Positions 1-8,826 of a DNA stretch of 64,000 bases are shown in pieces. Where the stretch lies: assembly GCF_003335505.1 (NCBI RefSeq), contig NZ_QPEX01000019.1, positions 174,928-238,927 of the forward strand, written 5' to 3'. A program made the translations under genes and the position numbers. This DNA is from Bremerella cremea. Its GTDB lineage: Bacteria; Planctomycetota; Planctomycetia; Pirellulales; Pirellulaceae. Under the pieces are notes generated by a model. It worked only from the letters and a program-made list of their open reading frames with translations. It made no database searches and was not told the DNA's origin. The stretch's first letter is position 1, and the number at the start of each line of letters is the position of its first letter.

Positions 1-59
1 TTTCTTCGGCACAATGAATTGATTCTCTTGTTTAAACCATCTCTCGGAGAGTCAGCTCA

Positions 60-1166
60 ATGATCGTCGGTATCCCGAAAGAAGTGAAACGCGATGAATA
101 CCGCGTTGCCCTTTTGCCCGTCGGCGCGGAAGAGTTTGTTCGTGCTGGTCATCAAGTGATCATCGAAAAGGATTCGGGCATCGGGTCGGGGCTGACCAAC
201 GAACAATACCTGGAAGCGGGAGCCACGCTGGTGGACACCGCAGAAGAAGTGTTCGCCCAAGCCGACATGATCATGAAGGTCAAGGAACCTCAGCCGGAAG
301 AGTTTGCCTTGATTCGAAAGGGGCAAATTGTCTTCACCTATTTCCACTTCGCAGCCAGCAAAGAGTTGACGCAAGGGATGATCGATTCCGGGGCGATTTG
401 CCTTGCCTACGAAACCCTTCGCGATCAACGTGGCACCCTTCCCTTGCTTACTCCCATGAGTGAAGTTGCCGGGCGTATGAGCATTCAAGAAGGGGCGAAG
501 TACCTGGAAAAGCCACAAATGGGACAAGGCATCCTGCTTGGCGGCGTGCCTGGCGTGGCTCCGGCACATATCACGATCTTGGGTGGAGGAATTGTCGGCG
601 CCAATGCAGCGAAGATCGCTGCCGGTTTTAATGCCGATGTGAACATCCTCGATATCAACATGGATCGTCTGCGGTACCTGGATGACGTGATGCCTCCGAA
701 CGTCAACGTTCTGTTCAGCGACCGTCACGTTATTCGCCATCAGTTACAACTAGCCGACTTAGTAATCGGGGCGGTTTTGATTCCTGGCGCCAAAGCGCCT
801 ATGCTGGTTTCGCGAGAAGACCTGAAACTGATGAAGCCCGGCAGCGTGATCATTGACGTAGCTGTCGATCAAGGTGGTTGCATCGAAACCTCCCATCCCA
901 CTTCCCATAGCGATCCCACCTACCTAATCGACGACGTGCTGCATTACTGTGTGGCCAACATGCCTGGTGCTGTGGGCCGTACCAGTACGTTTGCCCTTTG
1001 TAACGTTACCCTTCCCTGGGCATTGCGTGTGGCCAAGAACGGCATTGAAAAGTCGCTGGCCGAATCACCAGAACTACAAACGGCCTTGAACATTCACACC
1101 GGACGCGTCACCAACCAACCGGTGGCCGCCACGTTTGATCTTCCTTACGAACCTATCTCGATTTGA
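60..1166 (+). CDS. ald: alanine dehydrogenase
   Basis: NAD-dependent alanine dehydrogenase, which interconverts L-alanine with pyruvate and ammonia in the cytoplasm. At 368 residues it has the usual family length. Residues seen: Arg15 in KRDEYRVAL, Lys75 in MKVKEPQ and His96 in YFHFAAS, matching the pyruvate-binding and catalytic positions of the family; the NAD-binding glycine motif ILGGGIVGANAA lies near residue 175, and a conserved Asp sits in IIDVAVDQGG. The ATG start is supported by GGAGA at 46-50. Only 4 nt separate its stop from mtnA, so the two are probably co-transcribed. The related transhydrogenase alpha subunit is unlikely because there is no membrane domain or pntB neighbour. Confidence 0.96.
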   Translation: MIVGIPKEVKRDEYRVALLPVGAEEFVRAGHQVIIEKDSGIGSGLTNEQYLEAGATLVDTAEEVFAQADMIMKVKEPQPEEFALIRKGQIVFTYFHFAASKELTQGMIDSGAICLAYETLRDQRGTLPLLTPMSEVAGRMSIQEGAKYLEKPQMGQGILLGGVPGVAPAHITILGGGIVGANAAKIAAGFNADVNILDINMDRLRYLDDVMPPNVNVLFSDRHVIRHQLQLADLVIGAVLIPGAKAPMLVSREDLKLMKPGSVIIDVAVDQGGCIETSHPTSHSDPTYLIDDVLHYCVANMPGAVGRTSTFALCNVTLPWALRVAKNGIEKSLAESPELQTALNIHTGRVTNQPVAATFDLPYEPISI

Positions 1167-1170
1167 ACCT

Positions 1171-2253
1171 ATGACGATTGCCGATAGCCCCACACAAGCC
1201 GCTCCAGATCCCATTCGTTATGAAGGTGATACTGCTGGTCATCTTGTCTTGATCGACCAAACCCGTTTACCAGTCGAGTTGATTTATCTCGACTGCCGAG
1301 ACGTGGAAACGGTTTGGGAAGCCATCAAGATGCTACGTGTCCGCGGGGCACCGGCGATTGGGATTGCCGCCGCTTATGGGGTTATCGTGGGGCTTCAAAC
1401 GGCAACCGATAAATCTCCGGAAGAGTTCGAGGCCCGCTTTTACGAAGTTGTCGAGTACCTCGCAGGAAGTCGCCCTACAGCGGTGAACCTGTTTTGGGCG
1501 CTCGATCGCTTAAAGGCTCGCTACGCTGCGGAGAAAGAAGCTGGCAAGTCGACCGCTGAAATTCATGCGGCCTTGCTGGCGGAAGCCCGTTTCATCCACG
1601 AAGACGATCGCCAGGTCTGCCGAGCAATTGGCAAACATGGAGCTGAATTGATCCAGCCTGGCCACGGCATCCTCACCCATTGCAACGCTGGCGGTCTAGC
1701 AACGGCCGATTATGGGACTGCCTTGGCGGTGATGTTTACCTGTCACGATCAAGGGAAAGACATTCACGTTTTCGTGGACGAGACGCGTCCTTTGCTCCAA
1801 GGTTCGCGTCTGACGGCCTGGGAATTGATGCAGCGGAACATTCCGGCCACACTTATTTGCGACAACATGGCCGCCCAGGTCATGAAGGAAGGTCGCATCA
1901 GCGCCGTAATCACTGGCGCTGACCGGATCGCAGCCAACGGAGACTCAGCCAACAAAATTGGCACCTATGGAGTAGCCGTGCTGGCGAAAGCACACGGCAT
2001 TCCTTTCTACATTGCTGCCCCCATCAGCACCTTTGATCTCTCTCTGCCGACTGGCGATGGCATTCCGATCGAACAGCGTGACCCGGTCGAAATCATCCAC
2101 GGCATGGGCAAGCAGACGGCACCCGAGAACGTGCAGGTTTACAACCCGGCGTTCGATGTGACCCCTGCCGGGCTGATCGCAGGCATCATCACCGAGAAAG
2201 GGGTCATCTCGCCGGTTACCCCTGAGAACGTTGCCCAAGTAGTCGCAGGCTAA
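1171..2253 (+). CDS. mtnA: S-methyl-5-thioribose-1-phosphate isomerase
   Basis: Converts methylthioribose-1-phosphate to methylthioribulose-1-phosphate in the methionine salvage pathway. The 360-residue protein is an eIF2B alpha/beta/delta-type isomerase. It shows the early substrate motif VRGAPAIGIAAAYG, the catalytic cysteine in THCNAGGLAT and the catalytic aspartate in VITGADRIAANGD. An in-frame TTG lies at 1135 inside ald, but the ATG at 1171, just after the ald stop, gives a normal N-terminus and is preferred. No other salvage genes are nearby; pairing with ald suggests a shared amino-acid salvage transcript, which is an inference. The gene ends at a shared bidirectional terminator with convergent glnA. 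Confidence 0.95.
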   Translation: MTIADSPTQAAPDPIRYEGDTAGHLVLIDQTRLPVELIYLDCRDVETVWEAIKMLRVRGAPAIGIAAAYGVIVGLQTATDKSPEEFEARFYEVVEYLAGSRPTAVNLFWALDRLKARYAAEKEAGKSTAEIHAALLAEARFIHEDDRQVCRAIGKHGAELIQPGHGILTHCNAGGLATADYGTALAVMFTCHDQGKDIHVFVDETRPLLQGSRLTAWELMQRNIPATLICDNMAAQVMKEGRISAVITGADRIAANGDSANKIGTYGVAVLAKAHGIPFYIAAPISTFDLSLPTGDGIPIEQRDPVEIIHGMGKQTAPENVQVYNPAFDVTPAGLIAGIITEKGVISPVTPENVAQVVAG

Positions 2254-2262
2254 TAGAAAAAT

Positions 2263-2293
2263 GTTCCCTCTTCTCTAAAACGGAAGAGGGAAC
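2263..2293. terminator. bidirectional terminator between mtnA and glnA
   Basis: A perfect 11-bp inverted repeat (GTTCCCTCTTC at 2263-2273, GAAGAGGGAAC at 2283-2293) with a 9-nt loop sits between two convergent genes. On the minus strand the stem is followed by ATTTTT, so it fits an intrinsic terminator for glnA best; on the plus strand the T-run is weaker (TCGATTTT). Confidence 0.85.
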
Positions 2294-2309
2294 GTCGATT
2301 TTGCGACCT

Positions 2310-3722
2310 CTACATGTCGTAGTACAAGCAGAACTCATACGGATGCGGTCGCAGGCGAATTGCGTCCGCTTCGTTCTTTCGCTTGTATTCAATCCACGTC
2401 TCGATCACATCCTTGGTGAATACGTCGCCACGCAGGAGGAAGTCGTGGTCGGCTGCCAGGCAGTCGAGGGCTTCGTCCAACGAGCCTGGTGTCTTCGGCA
2501 CGGCGGCTGCTTCTTCTGGCGGCAAATCGTAGATGTCTTTATCGAGCGGCTGGCCAGGATCGATCTTGTTCTGAATCCCGTCAATCGCTGCCATCGTGAT
2601 CGCAGCAAACGCCAAGTAAGGATTACAGGTCGGATCGGGACAACGAAATTCAACCCGCTTCGCCTTCGGGCTGGGGCTGTACATCGGAATGCGACACGAA
2701 GCCGACCGATTCCGCTGCGAATACGCCAAATTAACCGGTGCCTCGTAGCCAGGGACGAGACGTTTGTAGCTATTGGTCGTTGGATTCGTGAACGCCAAAA
2801 CGGCAGAAGCATGTTTCAGCAAACCGCCAATCGCATGCAATGCCGTTTCGCTCAAGCCTGCGTAGCCACTACCTGCAAAGAGAGGTTCGTTCTCTTTCCA
2901 GAACGAAAAGTGCGTGTGCATGCCTGATCCGTTGTCGCCAAACACAGGCTTCGGCATGAAGGTCGCAGTACGGTTGTGCCGCTTGGCCACGTTCTTGATG
3001 ACATACTTGTAGATTAACAAGTCATCCGCCATCTTGACCATCTCGTTGAACCGCAAGTCAATCTCGCACTGCCCTGCCGTGGAAACTTCGTGATGCTGTG
3101 CCTCGACATTCAAACCGCATTCGATCATGGTCTGCATCATTTCGTTACGCAGATCCATCAACGAATCAGAAGGGGGAACAGGGAAATAACCTTCTTTGTG
3201 GCGTAGCTTGTAACCAAGGTTCGGCCCCTCGTCCTTGCCCCGGTTCCATTCCCCTTCCACACTATCGATGTGATAGAAGCCATGCTGGGCCCGCTGATCG
3301 AAGCGGACGTCGTCGAAAACAAAAAACTCTGCTTCCGGTCCGATAAAGCAGGTATCCGCGATACCGGTGCTCTTCAAATAGTTGGCAGCTTTGCGACACA
3401 CATTCCGCGGATCACGCGAGTAGTCTTCTCGTGTGATGGGATCTTGAATGTTGCAAATCAATACCAGCGTAGGCAACTGAGTAAACGGATCGACAAAAGC
3501 CGTATCTGGCTGCGGAACGACAAGCATGTCGCTCTCGTTGATAGTTTGCCAGCCACGAATACTCGAACCATCAAAGCCCAGGCCGTCCTCGAACGTGTCC
3601 TCGCTCAGATGATTCACAGGAATCGTGAAATGTTGCCATAAGCCAGGAAAATCCATAAAACGAAAATCGACCGCCTTAACATCGTTTTCGCGGCAGAGGG
3701 CTAAGACTTCTTTGGGCGTCAT
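2310..3722 (-). CDS. glnA: glutamine synthetase, type I
   Basis: Makes glutamine from glutamate, ammonia and ATP; the cytoplasmic enzyme is expected to be a dodecamer. The 470 residues match the length of the enterobacterial GSI-beta enzyme. Seen in order: beta-grasp N-domain, DGSSIRGW active-site latch region, MKP(A/V)[14 protein letters not shown]/metal motif, and NRSASCRIP. Tyr398 lies in [10 protein letters not shown], the site that is adenylylated in GSI-beta enzymes, so control by a GlnE-type adenylyltransferase is likely (inference). The start is supported by AAAGGGAG about 8 nt upstream. No glnB, glnK or ntr gene is adjacent. Confidence 0.97.
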   Translation of the reverse strand: MTPKEVLALCRENDVKAVDFRFMDFPGLWQHFTIPVNHLSEDTFEDGLGFDGSSIRGWQTINESDMLVVPQPDTAFVDPFTQLPTLVLICNIQDPITREDYSRDPRNVCRKAANYLKSTGIADTCFIGPEAEFFVFDDVRFDQRAQHGFYHIDSVEGEWNRGKDEGPNLGYKLRHKEGYFPVPPSDSLMDLRNEMMQTMIECGLNVEAQHHEVSTAGQCEIDLRFNEMVKMADDLLIYKYVIKNVAKRHNRTATFMPKPVFGDNGSGMHTHFSFWKENEPLFAGSGYAGLSETALHAIGGLLKHASAVLAFTNPTTNSYKRLVPGYEAPVNLAYSQRNRSASCRIPMYSPSPKAKRVEFRCPDPTCNPYLAFAAITMAAIDGIQNKIDPGQPLDKDIYDLPPEEAAAVPKTPGSLDEALDCLAADHDFLLRGDVFTKDVIETWIEYKRKNEADAIRLRPHPYEFCLYYDM

Positions 3723-3912
3723 GTTGGGGCTCCCTTTCTATTCAGTGATACGTCAGAACACGCTACATAGGGGCAGTTAGCTGCTTGGTGGAAACCGGAA
3801 AACCACTGCCAGACGCAAGAGATCAAGTGGCACTTCGATTCCTGAGCGAAATCACAATATGGCGCTTTCGCAGCCTCGCATCAATGATCCTTGGCGAAAT
3901 ATTCCCGGCCAG

Positions 3913-6534
3913 TTACTGCTTTGTCACGGCAGTATCGGCCGTTTTCGAGAATCGTATCAGCAGGGCCAAAAAACAGGGCAGCATAATCGTGCGGACAACA
4001 AAGGTATCTAACAGCACACCCACGGTAAGGGCAAACCCGATCTCTATCACCCCCAGTAATGTCCCCATGCACATCGAAGCAAAAGTGCCTGCCATGACCA
4101 AACCGCAGCTTGTGATAATGCCACCGGTGGTCGTGATCCCGCGCAGTAGTCCTGGCATTGGTCCCAGGCGTTTTTGTTCTTCAAATACACGAGTCGCCAA
4201 GTAAACGTTATAGTCCTGGCCGATCGCCGCCAGAATAACAAACAAAAACAAAGGCACCTTCCAGTCCAACGCCTGATAGCTATCGGCGTAAACGGCGCGG
4301 AAGAATACTTCTGTGATTCCCAATGTCACGTAGTAGCTAAACAGCACCGACAAAATCATGTAGGCACAAACAAAGGGACGCCGCAGAATAACCAGCAGCA
4401 CAAAGAACACCGCCACGATCACCCCAAGCTCTATTCTCTTCTGATCGCGCTGCGTCACGAATCGTAAGTCTCGAATTGAAGGGGTGGTTCCTTGAATAAA
4501 AATCTTCGTTTCGTTCCAAGGTGGCGGCAAGGTCTTGATCTTGGCATGGAGATCGTTCTCGATTTTTCCGAGCAGTTGGATCGCTTCGTTAGAAAACGGG
4601 TTCCGATCAACAATCACTCGTAACAAAGCAATCTCACCACGCAACTTAGGTTCTTGGGCAAGGAAAAATTCTTTCGTACGGCGATGATTCTTTAACATCA
4701 TCACCTGACGGCCTCTGCCGGAAAAAGAAAAACCGGCGGGCTTATCACCCAACGGCTGCTCGCTCGAAAAGACTTGATCGACATCTGGATCGGAATCGAA
4801 AATGGTGCGTGACAGATCCACAATGATCGACTGCCCTTCCCTCTCGCCAAATTTGCCACTGGAGTTCACGGCCAGAATGGTAAGTGGGCCACTCTCTCCT
4901 AGAGGAAAGTGCTCACGTAGTTGCAACGCCGTCTGCTTCGCCATGCGGTCGTTGTCGAGATCGCCGAACAGGTCGTACGAGACCTCTACCGCTTGGCCGG
5001 TCGTAATACGATTCCACATGCTCGGAAAGCCAACTATTCCTAGCAGCAGCACAACCACCGTCAGCGTTAGCCCTGGCCAGCGACAGACCCAATGCGAAAT
5101 CTGCTCCCACCATGCCGTTGTCAGCGGGCGGCTCTTCTCGACAAACTGGTGCGAGTCTCCCCAAGGCCAGAAGAGCAGCGGCCCCAAAAAACGCATGATC
5201 GCAGGGGCGAGTGTTAAGCAAGTAATCAAAGTTACCAACAAGCACAGCCCTATCGCTGGCCCACTGTTGCGGTACTTCTCGAAATCAGCAAAGAACATCA
5301 TGCCCAGCCCGACCACGGTGGTCATCGCACTAGCCGTCAAGGCTTCCCCGACTCCGGCTAAGGCCTGGGCGATTGCCCATTGATGATCGCGACAGCGGAC
5401 GAGTTCTTCCCGATAACGCCCAATCAGAAACAAACAAAAGTCGGTCCCTGCCCCAAACAAGATCACGACGATAAAAATACGTGATGTCTTGAATACTTTG
5501 AAATCAACCCATTCCAGGCCAGGCAAATAATGCACCTGCGTCAACAGGGCTACGAGCCAGGAAGATATGATGAACGAGACCGCAATCGCCAACAGAGGCA
5601 CCGCCAACATCATAGGCGTGCGGTAAATCACCAGCAGGATGACGACCACCAATAAGATGGTGTAAAGCTCGGTATTGGCAATGCTTTCTTTAGCAGCCAA
5701 CAACATCTCGCCGCCGATTGCAGCGTTTCCGGTGACACCAATTTCAAGATGCGTCAGCCCTTCTGTTTTGGCTCGCTCGCGCCAAGCTTGGACGTACTGG
5801 GTAGCCTCTTGCAGCACACGAATGTTGTCGGTTGCCATGAATTCATTGCGTGACTCGACTACCACCAAAACGGCATGACCATCCTTGCTGGCCAGCATAT
5901 CTCCCCGCACCTGAGTGTGCCGAGTCAGCACGTCGAACTGATTCCAGTTGAATGGATCTTCCGGCACAAGCCCTAGTGTCTGGTCGACCAGTTCAGGACG
6001 CACCGCAATGGCTTGTTGACGAAACTGTTGCGTCTCGTCCATTCTGCCCAATTGTTGATTGGCGTAGGCCATATTCCAAAGGGGCTGCCAGTTTCGCGGA
6101 TCGAGCAGAGCGGCTTCCTCCCAGGCCTCTAGCGCGTACTGTATTGGGGCCGCAACCTCTCCCTCGGTCTCGCTTGCTCCCTCTACCTTTGCCCGCTGCT
6201 CTGCCGAACGATATAAGAAAATCCCTTGAGCATTCTGCAAAGGGGAAGCCATTTGATCGGCAAAACGCAGGTCGTCTTCGCTCAGCACGGCATCCGCGCG
6301 AGAAATGGCAAACACCAACTGGCTCTTCGCCTGCCGCTGAGGGAAAGCCCGCCGAAAGAGGGCATCCGCTTCCACGCTCGGCATATTCTTGGGCAGAAAC
6401 GCCAGATCACCATCAAGTGTGACATCGTTCCAGTGAGGCGGCAGAGCAATTGCCAGAACGGCGAAGACCACCCAGAAGGTGATAATCGCTAAGGGATACT
6501 GGACGACAAACTTTCCCAGTTTTTGGAAAAACAA
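3913..6534 (-). CDS. RND/MMPL-family exporter
   Basis: An 873-residue inner-membrane transporter of the RND superfamily (MMPL/Patched-like subgroup), presumably moving a lipid or hydrophobic compound with proton exchange; the substrate cannot be told. It has the duplicated layout: TM1 near residues 12-31, a large external loop, a helix bundle with the charged segment GAGTDFCLFLIGRYREE, then a second half with IGQDYNVYLATRVFEEQK. The first external loop holds a TPR-like pair of helices (about 133-180, ALEAWEEAALLDPRNW and later MDETQQFRQQAIAVRP), which is unusual. The only start compatible with full TM1 is a TTG; GAAGG lies about 10 nt upstream. No membrane-fusion or outer-membrane partner gene is adjacent. 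Confidence 0.88.
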   Translation of the reverse strand: MFFQKLGKFVVQYPLAIITFWVVFAVLAIALPPHWNDVTLDGDLAFLPKNMPSVEADALFRRAFPQRQAKSQLVFAISRADAVLSEDDLRFADQMASPLQNAQGIFLYRSAEQRAKVEGASETEGEVAAPIQYALEAWEEAALLDPRNWQPLWNMAYANQQLGRMDETQQFRQQAIAVRPELVDQTLGLVPEDPFNWNQFDVLTRHTQVRGDMLASKDGHAVLVVVESRNEFMATDNIRVLQEATQYVQAWRERAKTEGLTHLEIGVTGNAAIGGEMLLAAKESIANTELYTILLVVVILLVIYRTPMMLAVPLLAIAVSFIISSWLVALLTQVHYLPGLEWVDFKVFKTSRIFIVVILFGAGTDFCLFLIGRYREELVRCRDHQWAIAQALAGVGEALTASAMTTVVGLGMMFFADFEKYRNSGPAIGLCLLVTLITCLTLAPAIMRFLGPLLFWPWGDSHQFVEKSRPLTTAWWEQISHWVCRWPGLTLTVVVLLLGIVGFPSMWNRITTGQAVEVSYDLFGDLDNDRMAKQTALQLREHFPLGESGPLTILAVNSSGKFGEREGQSIIVDLSRTIFDSDPDVDQVFSSEQPLGDKPAGFSFSGRGRQVMMLKNHRRTKEFFLAQEPKLRGEIALLRVIVDRNPFSNEAIQLLGKIENDLHAKIKTLPPPWNETKIFIQGTTPSIRDLRFVTQRDQKRIELGVIVAVFFVLLVILRRPFVCAYMILSVLFSYYVTLGITEVFFRAVYADSYQALDWKVPLFLFVILAAIGQDYNVYLATRVFEEQKRLGPMPGLLRGITTTGGIITSCGLVMAGTFASMCMGTLLGVIEIGFALTVGVLLDTFVVRTIMLPCFLALLIRFSKTADTAVTKQ

Positions 6535-6687
6535 GATGCGAGGCCTTCGCCACGGGGAATCGGGTGGGACGATCGATCGCGCTTTGGCGCAGGTTATCCA
6601 ACCCGTTCAATCGTAGCGATTGCCTCAGAGGCCGCCAACCAGAGGGGAACGATCAACAAATACGGTCGATCCCCTCTGCTTAGCTGT

Positions 6688-8373
6688 TTATCGCTGATCC
6701 AGTGACCGGTTCGAGAGGGCCCCAGGGGCACCCAACAGTTGCCGAGCAGCCATGAGCCCAGCATCCATTACGGGATCGTGCTGTGGTGCGGTGTCGCCCA
6801 CGTACTGGTTCCCGTCGATGGCCGGCTTGGCAGTCACACGAACATTGACGTCTGGCATAACCCCGTTACGGCTGATCGCTCGGCCACTCGGCGAAAAGAA
6901 CTTCGCCGTTGTCAGACGAAGACCGGTACCAGCGGTTTCCAGCGGGAAGATCCCCTGCACCGAACCCTTACCGTAGCTTCGTTGGCCGACAACCGTTCCT
7001 CGACCGTGATCGCGAATCGCTCCGGCAAAGATTTCACTAGCACTGGCCGAGTTGGCATCGATCAGCACAACTAGCGGCACCCGCCAAGTTCCTGGCATGT
7101 GGGCCGTGTAATCGAAGTCTTCCCGAGCATTCCGCCCGCGAGTCTTTACAATCGTTCCTTGCTCGACGAACAAGTCGACCATATCGACCGAAGCACGCAA
7201 CAGCCCGCCTGGGTTGCCCCGCAGATCGATCACCAACGCTCGCATCCCGTCGCGGTGCAGCTTCCACAAAGCTTGGCTGAGATCGGCAGGCGTGTTTTCT
7301 TGGAAGCTAGTGATCTTGAGATAACCAACCTTTGCTTCGTTATCCATGATGTGCACGTTGTCAACGCTAGGCACCTCTACCCGATCGCGGCGAACCACCA
7401 ACTCGCGAGCAGGCATATTCGGCGAAACGACCGTCACCCGAACCGAGGATCCGATCTCACCCTTAAGCATGTCAGCCGCTTTGTTGGTCGAAATCACTTC
7501 GGTTCGCTGCCCGTCGACCGCCACAATTCGATCACCAGCACGGATGCCGGCCTGGTAGGCAGGGCTTCCATTGATGGAGTGAACAATTAGCAACGAGTTC
7601 TCGTCGGCTTTCAGCTCGACGCCAAGCCCCACAAAGTTACCTTTGATTTGCGAGAAGACTTCGTTCAGCTGATCTTGGGTGAGGAAGCTTGTATAAGGGT
7701 CGAGGGAAGCGGCCGTGCCACAAGCAAACTCTAAAATTGTCGCCGTAGGAATCACACCCAGGTTTTGCCACATCAGTTCTGCGGTGTAGTTTGCCATCTC
7801 GACGGCTTGCTGCGGCGAACCAACGTTTTGCCAGTTGACGTTCTCGTTGAGCATCTGCCGAACGCGATTAATCTGGTCTTGGCTAACGTTTTTCAGGTTC
7901 TTGGTAGCGAAGATCTCTTCTTTCAGAGCGACATCCAATTGCTTCAAACCTTCGCGGGCCACATCGCTCCAACGAGGCGAATCGACGTAGTTCGCTTGAA
8001 CCTTACCCAAGACTTCTTCATAGAGGTGCAATGCGTCTTCTCGACTCATGCTGTCGACCGAGCGGATAAAGCTCTGGTCGGCGTACCGTCGTCCGACATC
8101 GTAGTGCAGCCGAGCCAGATTCGCTTTACGCTGAACACTGGTGTCGAAGCCGTTCAAACGCAAAGCGTCTTCATAGAAAGTGAGTGCTTCGCCCCATCGC
8201 CCTTGGCGTTCAAGCTGCTCGCCGTTGGCCAAAACCTCGCGAACCGCGGTTTCGTCAATTCTGGCTTCAGCAGGAATCTGGACCTGACCATAAGAGGTTG
8301 CCGGTACCAGAGTGACCAAGGCGACAAGAAGAGCAAGCGCCCACTTCTTATATGGTTTTGATGTTTTGTGCAT
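6688..8373 (-). CDS. S41 C-terminal processing protease with TPR and PDZ domains
   Basis: A 561-residue periplasmic protease of the CtpA/Prc (tail-specific protease) family. It has an N-terminal signal peptide (basic start, hydrophobic 11-25, cleavage near YGQ at 28-30), a TPR-like region (about 50-130), a PDZ domain (about 245-315, with GLGVELKAD and AGIRAGDRIVAVDG) and the S41 catalytic domain (about 345-510). The Ser/Lys dyad is visible: Ser444 in NSASASEIFAG and Lys469 in SYGKGSVQ, 25 residues apart as in known family members. It likely degrades or trims exported proteins carrying particular C-termini. TPR repeats before the PDZ domain are not part of the minimal CtpA layout. Confidence 0.93.
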   Translation of the reverse strand: MHKTSKPYKKWALALLVALVTLVPATSYGQVQIPAEARIDETAVREVLANGEQLERQGRWGEALTFYEDALRLNGFDTSVQRKANLARLHYDVGRRYADQSFIRSVDSMSREDALHLYEEVLGKVQANYVDSPRWSDVAREGLKQLDVALKEEIFATKNLKNVSQDQINRVRQMLNENVNWQNVGSPQQAVEMANYTAELMWQNLGVIPTATILEFACGTAASLDPYTSFLTQDQLNEVFSQIKGNFVGLGVELKADENSLLIVHSINGSPAYQAGIRAGDRIVAVDGQRTEVISTNKAADMLKGEIGSSVRVTVVSPNMPARELVVRRDRVEVPSVDNVHIMDNEAKVGYLKITSFQENTPADLSQALWKLHRDGMRALVIDLRGNPGGLLRASVDMVDLFVEQGTIVKTRGRNAREDFDYTAHMPGTWRVPLVVLIDANSASASEIFAGAIRDHGRGTVVGQRSYGKGSVQGIFPLETAGTGLRLTTAKFFSPSGRAISRNGVMPDVNVRVTAKPAIDGNQYVGDTAPQHDPVMDAGLMAARQLLGAPGALSNRSLDQR

Positions 8374-8826
8374 AGTCCGTCGCAGCGTCCAGTTTCCATT
8401 GCTGCCGACGACGACACGAAATATTCAGGCCCAGAGAGAAATGTAGGGCACTGAGAACGGGTCGAAATACCGGCAACTGGGGGGGAGTTAATCTCGTGAA
8501 GGACGGGCCGTTATTTCGACCCAGTCCACTATAGATCACGATTTTGCCCTGGTCAAAAAATCGACGACGTTTTTGGCGGGATATCTTCCCTAGAATCACT
8601 ACAGCCCGAACTCCGGATACCGGTGAAACGGGTTGAGCCCTATCTCAAGTCTTACGTCGATCGCGCGTCCTGGCGCTGCGGTACTTCCTGAACCGATCCT
8701 ACATCGGGCTTCCTTTCGCATTGTATTGTATGCGGAAGGCACCGATTTGGTTCGTTTTTAGATCAAAATGCCGGCAAAATGCACTGCCATGACAGCACTG
8801 ACGGTACCTTGGCCCGCAAGCCGCGA
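8374..8826. other. non-coding stretch between S41 protease and GntP genes
   Basis: No convincing gene. It must hold the promoter of the downstream minus-strand protease. A hairpin at 8712-8739 (CCTTTCGCAT and ATGCGGAAGG around a 7-nt loop, one G-T wobble) lies 3' of the GntP gene and may act as its terminator, but there is no T-run on the minus strand. Confidence 0.4.

Noticed and set aside
57..740. Minus-strand open frame opposite ald
   Set aside because: A shadow of the well-conserved ald gene; no recognisable protein.
2301..2927. Plus-strand open frame opposite glnA
   Set aside because: A shadow frame inside conserved glnA.
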